A stretch of DNA of 64,000 bases, taken from Hepsetus odoe. Its lineage: Eukaryota > Chordata > Actinopteri > Characiformes > Hepsetidae. This document shows, piece after piece, positions 58,501-64,000 of this stretch. The notes below the pieces were generated by a model. It did no database searches, was not told where the DNA came from, and worked only from the letters and a program-made list of their open reading frames with translations. The stretch covers positions 16,423,458 through 16,487,457 of the forward strand of contig CM029369.1 of assembly GCA_017165825.1 (NCBI GenBank), in the 5' to 3' direction. The translations under genes and the position numbers were made by a program. Position 1 is the first letter of the stretch. Each line of letters starts with the position of its first letter.

Positions 58501-59910
58501 CGATCCTCAAGCAAATCAGCCTTTATTCTTTCCGGTAGAGCCAGACTTGGGCAATTAAGGGATGTTTACAGGGGTCAGTAAGGTCAGATTACATAAACAT
58601 CCACAGGGGAAAGAAGTCTAGGACAGCCGGCCAGTGGCAAAAGATTATTATGGTCATAGCAACAAATCTGTGTTTGGTCTGTCTATCTATCAGTTTGTTT
58701 GCACAGCTTCGAAGCAGAGGAAATACGGAACACTCCGCCTGAATCTAGAAGCATTCAGAGAATGCCTGTGAAGTTCTCCAGACAATTACTGCCATTGAGG
58801 CTCTGATTCAATTAATTTCCCTCTGGCCTGTGGAGAATGGAAAGTAAACTATGTCAAAAACGAGCCGTAAAAAGCAGATTATTAAACGAGTCAATAAAAG
58901 GCTGTGTTCATTAGTGGCAGGAGGGCTTTTCTTCAAAATAGAACATGTGGACCAAAGCTCCAACGCGTAAGAATGGCCTGTGGGGTTGCAAAATTGATGC
59001 CTGACACGGGTATGGTGACTCTCTTTAGAGCAGATTTTGAAAAAAATTTGAAAATAAAAATGTCTTGAAGGCATGCAGGTTTCAAAAGCTGACCTTCTCC
59101 CCACCCATGTTAGGCCACCCAGACTTCAGAAAGACAGCATGTGAATCAGACCCCTTATATACTCACACTTAATTTAGAACACTTTTACTCCAACATTAAA
59201 TTAGGTTTCTTATTTGTGACATTGAAATGCACATCAAATTTGATCTGATATGATAAACGGCAGCATTTTCAGATTAATTCAAAATGGCATATGCATTAAT
59301 GTATTCCATCAACTTTACTGTTGTCAGAAATGAGCAAATGGAAAGATTTGTGCTGATCTGATAAATAATGTAGAAGCGAGCTGATATATTGAAATTCATC
59401 CCTTTGTTCCAGTGTGTTTCACATGCATGTGTACAAAGGTCTGAGGATCAACAGGTGGCAGTAACCTTTCTCTCCATAACCGAACCCCAGGCCAGTACTA
59501 AAATCATGCCCAGTCTCACAATACCCCCTCTTCCTGGAGCCCAGTAACTTAGCCCTAGGGCTCAGTGTAATCCTGCTAACACTAATAACACCTCCAGTGC
59601 AGCACCAGCGACCACTGAGGGGCCCAGCGCCTCCCTTCAGGCCCACAACAAAGGCAGACGCGCTGACTGCTTCATATTAGTATTTAATTAAGTTAAACAG
59701 CTCGCCCCTCTCTCCACAGAGCAGTAACCCAATTGAAGTCGTTTATTCTTTCATGACTCTGAGTTGGCATTCCTATGGACTGCCATCACCGTGGTCCTGT
59801 AGAGGCAGAGCCTGCTGTAGCCTCTGGCCATAGAGCTGATCTCTCACTCATGTGATTAATTCAATAAAACTATTAAGACTGCCCCCCCCTTTAAAGATAT
59901 GCATACACAT

Positions 59911-59911
59911 C

Positions 59912-59942
<31 letters not shown>

Positions 59943-59966
59943 GCACACACACACACACACACACAA
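59911..59966. repeat. (CA)n microsatellite, interrupted
   Basis: CA dinucleotides with a TCACACG interruption near 59937. Simple repeat. Confidence 0.95.
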
Positions 59967-60187
59967 ATATACACATGTCAAAACAGACACACAGATTTTT
60001 GTACAGTGTCAGGACATGAGGTCATACATAAGTCAAATATGTAACATTTTAATATATGTCTTAAAAAGATGTTAGATCTTATGTTTAATATGTATTGTAT
60101 GTTACTGCCTATATATAATGAAAGCTAAGAAAAATCTTACCTTAGTTAACTAAAAAAGAAATGGTCTTGCCTTTTTAGTAAACAAAG

Positions 60188-60189
<2 letters not shown>

Positions 60190-60219
<30 letters not shown>
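60190..60219. repeat. (CA)n microsatellite
   Basis: About 15 perfect CA units. Simple repeat. Confidence 0.95.
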
Positions 60220-60222
<3 letters not shown>

Positions 60223-63200
60223 CAGGCATTCCAACACTGACATATCTCTGCTTAGCACCTTTATACATTACAGATAACCTTTTTAGCGCTGACTAAACAG
60301 AGCCAAACCTGCTCTCCTGAGGTCTGCTCTGGAGCTTGAGGATGGAGCTTAGGAGGCAGTACAGATGTAATCTCTCACAAACTCCCTCTCTGCTTATTTT
60401 GTGAGTCTAAAAAAAATAAAAAGGTCAGGACATACAATCTGCCCACTAGCTTTCCTTCTCTTTCTTTAAATCTGGCCTATATGTCCACATAATTATAAAT
60501 CTCTAAGTTGTAAAAATTACTTGATTGAATTACACTGCCTTGGCATTATATCCTTTTATTGCTTACCAATATTATTAACATGAAACTGTTTTTCCAATGA
60601 AAAATGATTTAAATCCATCATTCATCACTCCGAAGTTAAAGCTCCTTGAATGTCTGCTTTTATTTTGCCACGCTGTATTTTATTACAGCCTCATTTAAAA
60701 TCTTGTAACAATATCAGGATAAACCACGATGTTTGTACAGTGACATGAATCCATCCTGCATAGGGCATGGAGTAAGGAGGGGGTTAACTGTCTCTCACAG
60801 GGGGCACTCCAGTAGGTCCTTCCCTGGGCAAGATGCCACAAAACAACAGGGGGTTCAATCTAGAGTTGCCTTGTGCACTACCTGAATGGAATAGGAATTA
60901 TAGCAGGCTGTCTCTTAGGCTGTATTGTATGTGTCGTGTGTCTGCACTGTAAAAATAAAGTGTGTGAGACACCATTGCTGCTCTTGCTTCCTCTGTCCGG
61001 CCACTTGTGGGACATTCTTTTGAGGCTGAATAAGAGTATCTTTTTCATCACCTCAGAGACACAGGAAACGGATACATCCAACTGCACTTGTAAAAAAAAA
61101 AAAAGGAGAAAAAGGAAAATATAGAAGAAAAAAGAGGAAGAATATGAGAGAGTGAATATGAAGCCATACAAAATGTTAAGATAAGAGAGGGAGAAGATGA
61201 ATATGAAGTTGGTGATGAATAGGGGAAGTAAAAGAACAAATGCTTTTTAAAGGCAAAATGGCCAATTAAAGGGACAGAAACTTATCTCACCGTGTCTCTT
61301 TATGGATGCTGATACTTTGACCTGCCTTAATATATTTTTTAAATAGATCCTTCCCATATTTCAACATCCTAGAAAATCTGGAGAAGTGGAGTGGACGGCT
61401 TTAGTGACCAAGGCCTTTGGCTGACATTTGGACTTGCCCCCCATACCTATATGTGGAAATGGACTTTGACATTTAACTTGTGACATAGTGTATGGATTTT
61501 AGGCATGGAAGAAAAAAGATACAAAAAACGTATATTGAGTGTAAAAAGGGTTATTGATACATAAAGGTCAAACTATTCATAAATGATTATATTATTATTA
61601 ACACATAAATAACATCCAAATAAGGGCTATAATGTTGCCTCTACTTACAACTCTATGTAACGTCCATTTTTTCCCAGAGTAATCCGGTTTAGTCTGTTTA
61701 TTTGTATCGACATCCTGCTTTAACCTCTCAGTCATGACAAATGGAAATATGGTTAAATTGGTAATTGTTGGCAGAAGTTAACTGAAACTTACTTTATCTG
61801 CTTGAAAGCAAACATGCTGATTTCACAGGCCCTAAAGAGGAAGCGATCTCTTCTGTGATGGCAGAGTAACTAGTGGACTTGATGTGCTAATTATGGCAGT
61901 GTTCTTTTTATTATTTTAAATTCAGGATTCCACATTTTTTTCTGTATTCTCTGGATAATAGTAAAACTGTAATGGTGACTGGATATAAACCCAAGCATGT
62001 CATAACAACTAATAGCATGTGCTGATACGATTGAAAACTTTGGCTGCTTAATCATCTTCCTCCCCCACACTCACATGCTGCAACTTAATTGCTTCTGGCA
62101 TTTAAAATTGCTAGACTCGGAAACTTACCACTGCAGATGGAGAAAGTAAAGCCAAAAGCACAGAACGGAACATTAAAAATCAAAATCAAATGGACGCAAT
62201 TTTTCACTCATCCCAGAAGTAGTCAATCAGCCGAGATGTAATTGATCTGAGAATGAATCTGAGGCTAATTTAGTTAATAACTCTGGAAGTCAATTGTCTC
62301 CCAAAGTGTTTTCATACAAATAATGTTTCTCGAATACAGTGGCATAGTTTTAACTTATGCCAAATCACACGCCATTTTTTGGGCTGTGTTTACTTCTATT
62401 CACTATTAACTTCTACTTAAGCTAAACATGTTACTTCATTCAGGCTAACTGGAAAGTTGTGTCAAAAAAAGTTCAATAAGAGAAAAAAAAAGAAAGGAGG
62501 CTTCAGGAATGCATTATTTATAAGGTCCCTCTCTCTGGGGGCAATTGGACAGGCCACTAGTGCCCAGTGCTGAGCCATAAATTTACACGGGCATGAAACA
62601 GAAGATGGCTTCCCAGAGAGACTGGAAGGTTTTTCATCACTGGAGCTTTTTAGTGGCCTTCACCACGATGACTGCATGTCATTGAAGAAGAGGGTATGCG
62701 TCCATATATATTCATCCATTTATTACTGCATATCAAGGATAGAAATTGCTTTACAAACTTGAAACATATGTGCACCCTGTGTGCTGAATATTTGTATGTA
62801 TATGTATTTCTATTGTAGACATAAAAGCAGTCCCTATTTGGAATAGACAGAGAATAAGAGGAGGACAGACAGGAGTGAGGAGGTGAAGAGAGGGTCATAA
62901 ATTCATCAGAGGCCTGGGCTGGGTGTGGCTTCAATGCAAGGAAAAAAGACCCTTGGAAATTTCACTGACAAGATTAATATGCAGTTGATGGGAAGGTTTT
63001 CACGACAGGGTGCCAACAAATAAACACAATTCATGGATACCACATCCCCCATGGGGTAGCTCCCTTCAATGGATATCCACCATTCCCAAGATTCCATGGA
63101 GGTGATCCAGTGTCAGGTGGTCCCAGCCCCTCTCATTCGCCCTCCAGAGACAGAAAGGTTATTCTATTCTCTGAGAAACCCGAATATCGAAGCATGATAA

Positions 63201-64000
63201 AGTTCAGTGGGGCAGCTGGACACTAATCTCTTGTCCATGCCAATCAAAAAATATTGAGACATGTGATACCAGTATGAAGGAAAAAAAGCTGTAAGTACTG
63301 CAAAATTGTACAATGACATCATCTTTATTAAACAGCCTTATTTCAGTTCTAGTTGATTATACACTATCAAATGACATTTAAAATATTACGCCTGAAGTTT
63401 TTAAAACAAAGTTTTTCATTTTAAATAATAGCTGTGGCTTCACAGGCCAGCAAAGTAAAGTTGGGTCAAACAAAAACCCCATAGCAATTCTTGTCATGCA
63501 CTTCTCTACATTTATACTTAGTGTCAGAGTGCGAGCCACTTTGGGTCAAGTTAGTAAGCTAATTCTCGAAGGCTGGCTTGTGTCCTGTTCTACCAAGCCA
63601 TCTAACCTCAGCAGCAAAGAAGGCCAAGATTGCTTACAGAGTCATGGCTTAGATCACGACTGAACCAGTTTTACAACCCAGAAGCCACTGGCGTGCTGGT
63701 GGCCCGTCACGTTTCGGCTCAGAACTGAGCCACTTTTATGACCTGGTAGCCATCCCTGAGCTCAGCCACAGTCACGGAGTTTGAATGCCACTGGACCATC
63801 TAAAGGCCTGCTGTGAAGTCCCTACAGACTAATTTGTCAAGTGTAGAATGATGACTTCACATTATCTCGGACCAGGACTTAAAGCTGAGCCCACAACTGA
63901 TGACAATGGATTTAGAGCAAGGGTTTGGCTTTTCTCACTCAAAGAGTTTTAAACATGAACCACGGCAAGTCTTTCAAGTCTGCCCACAGCTGAGACATGA

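Larger units (their letters stand above)
58501..63999. other. Intergenic DNA with possible regulatory islands, no gene seen
   Basis: No supported coding exon on either strand. Complex, repeat-free, AT-rich stretches that look like vertebrate conserved noncoding elements occur at about 58680-59060, 59650-59880, 62080-62330 and 62520-62690. They are separated by CA microsatellites and low-complexity DNA. In human the next developmental gene in this direction is TBX15, as I recall. Conservation cannot be tested from one sequence. Confidence 0.4.

Noticed and set aside
60873..61239. Overlapping frames on both strands with Phe/Ser-rich or Lys-rich ends
   Set aside because: Driven by an A/G-rich low-complexity stretch; no conserved domain and no splice support.
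1..64000. CRISPR arrays, bacterial operons, integrated viruses
   Set aside because: No regular spacer-repeat array, no prokaryotic gene organisation and no viral gag, pol or env type frames. The only reverse-transcriptase traces are RTE LINE fragments.

Overview
This is nuclear DNA of a ray-finned (teleost) fish. The evidence is vertebrate genes split by GT-AG introns, microsatellites and long A/T runs, and interspersed repeats typical of fish genomes: Tc1-like transposons, RTE-type LINE fragments, tRNA-derived SINEs and a hAT-type MITE. I cannot name the species.

Three protein-coding genes are supported: tent5c (fam46c), gdap2 and wdr3. As I recall it, human 1p12 has the same order and orientation (TENT5C +, GDAP2 -, WDR3 +), so this is a conserved block. 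(1) tent5c lies on + with one coding exon (4969-6129), a probable upstream noncoding exon ending near 3792, and a long 3'UTR to about 9.4 kb. (2) gdap2 lies on -. I traced 13 coding exons from 40771 down to 22535, giving a 501-residue macro plus CRAL-TRIO protein; a probable noncoding first exon lies near 42.5 kb. (3) wdr3 lies on +. I traced 26 coding exons from 43564 to 52904, giving a 943-residue WD40/Utp12 protein. gdap2 and wdr3 are head to head around a roughly 1 kb shared promoter region.

Layout: 1-3.4 kb, intergenic with no gene seen; 3.4-4.1 kb, CpG-rich tent5c promoter; 4.9-9.4 kb, tent5c; 9.4-14.8 kb, mostly unique intergenic DNA; 14.8-20.9 kb, a cluster of decayed transposons and one odd interleaved inverted repeat; 21.4-42.5 kb, gdap2 with TE-bearing introns; 42.5-43.6 kb, bidirectional promoter; 43.6-53.5 kb, wdr3; 53.5-64 kb, no recognisable gene, but some complex AT-rich stretches that could be conserved regulatory DNA.

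The three genes do not form a pathway. TENT5C is a noncanonical poly(A) polymerase, WDR3 is the Utp12 subunit of the small-subunit processome, and GDAP2 is a macro/CRAL-TRIO protein of unclear biochemistry. I found no new multi-gene system. The most unusual local signals are the A-B-A'-B' inverted-repeat array at 20712-20846, an RFX X-box plus CCAAT pair upstream of tent5c, and the apparent absence of SPAG17 next to wdr3.
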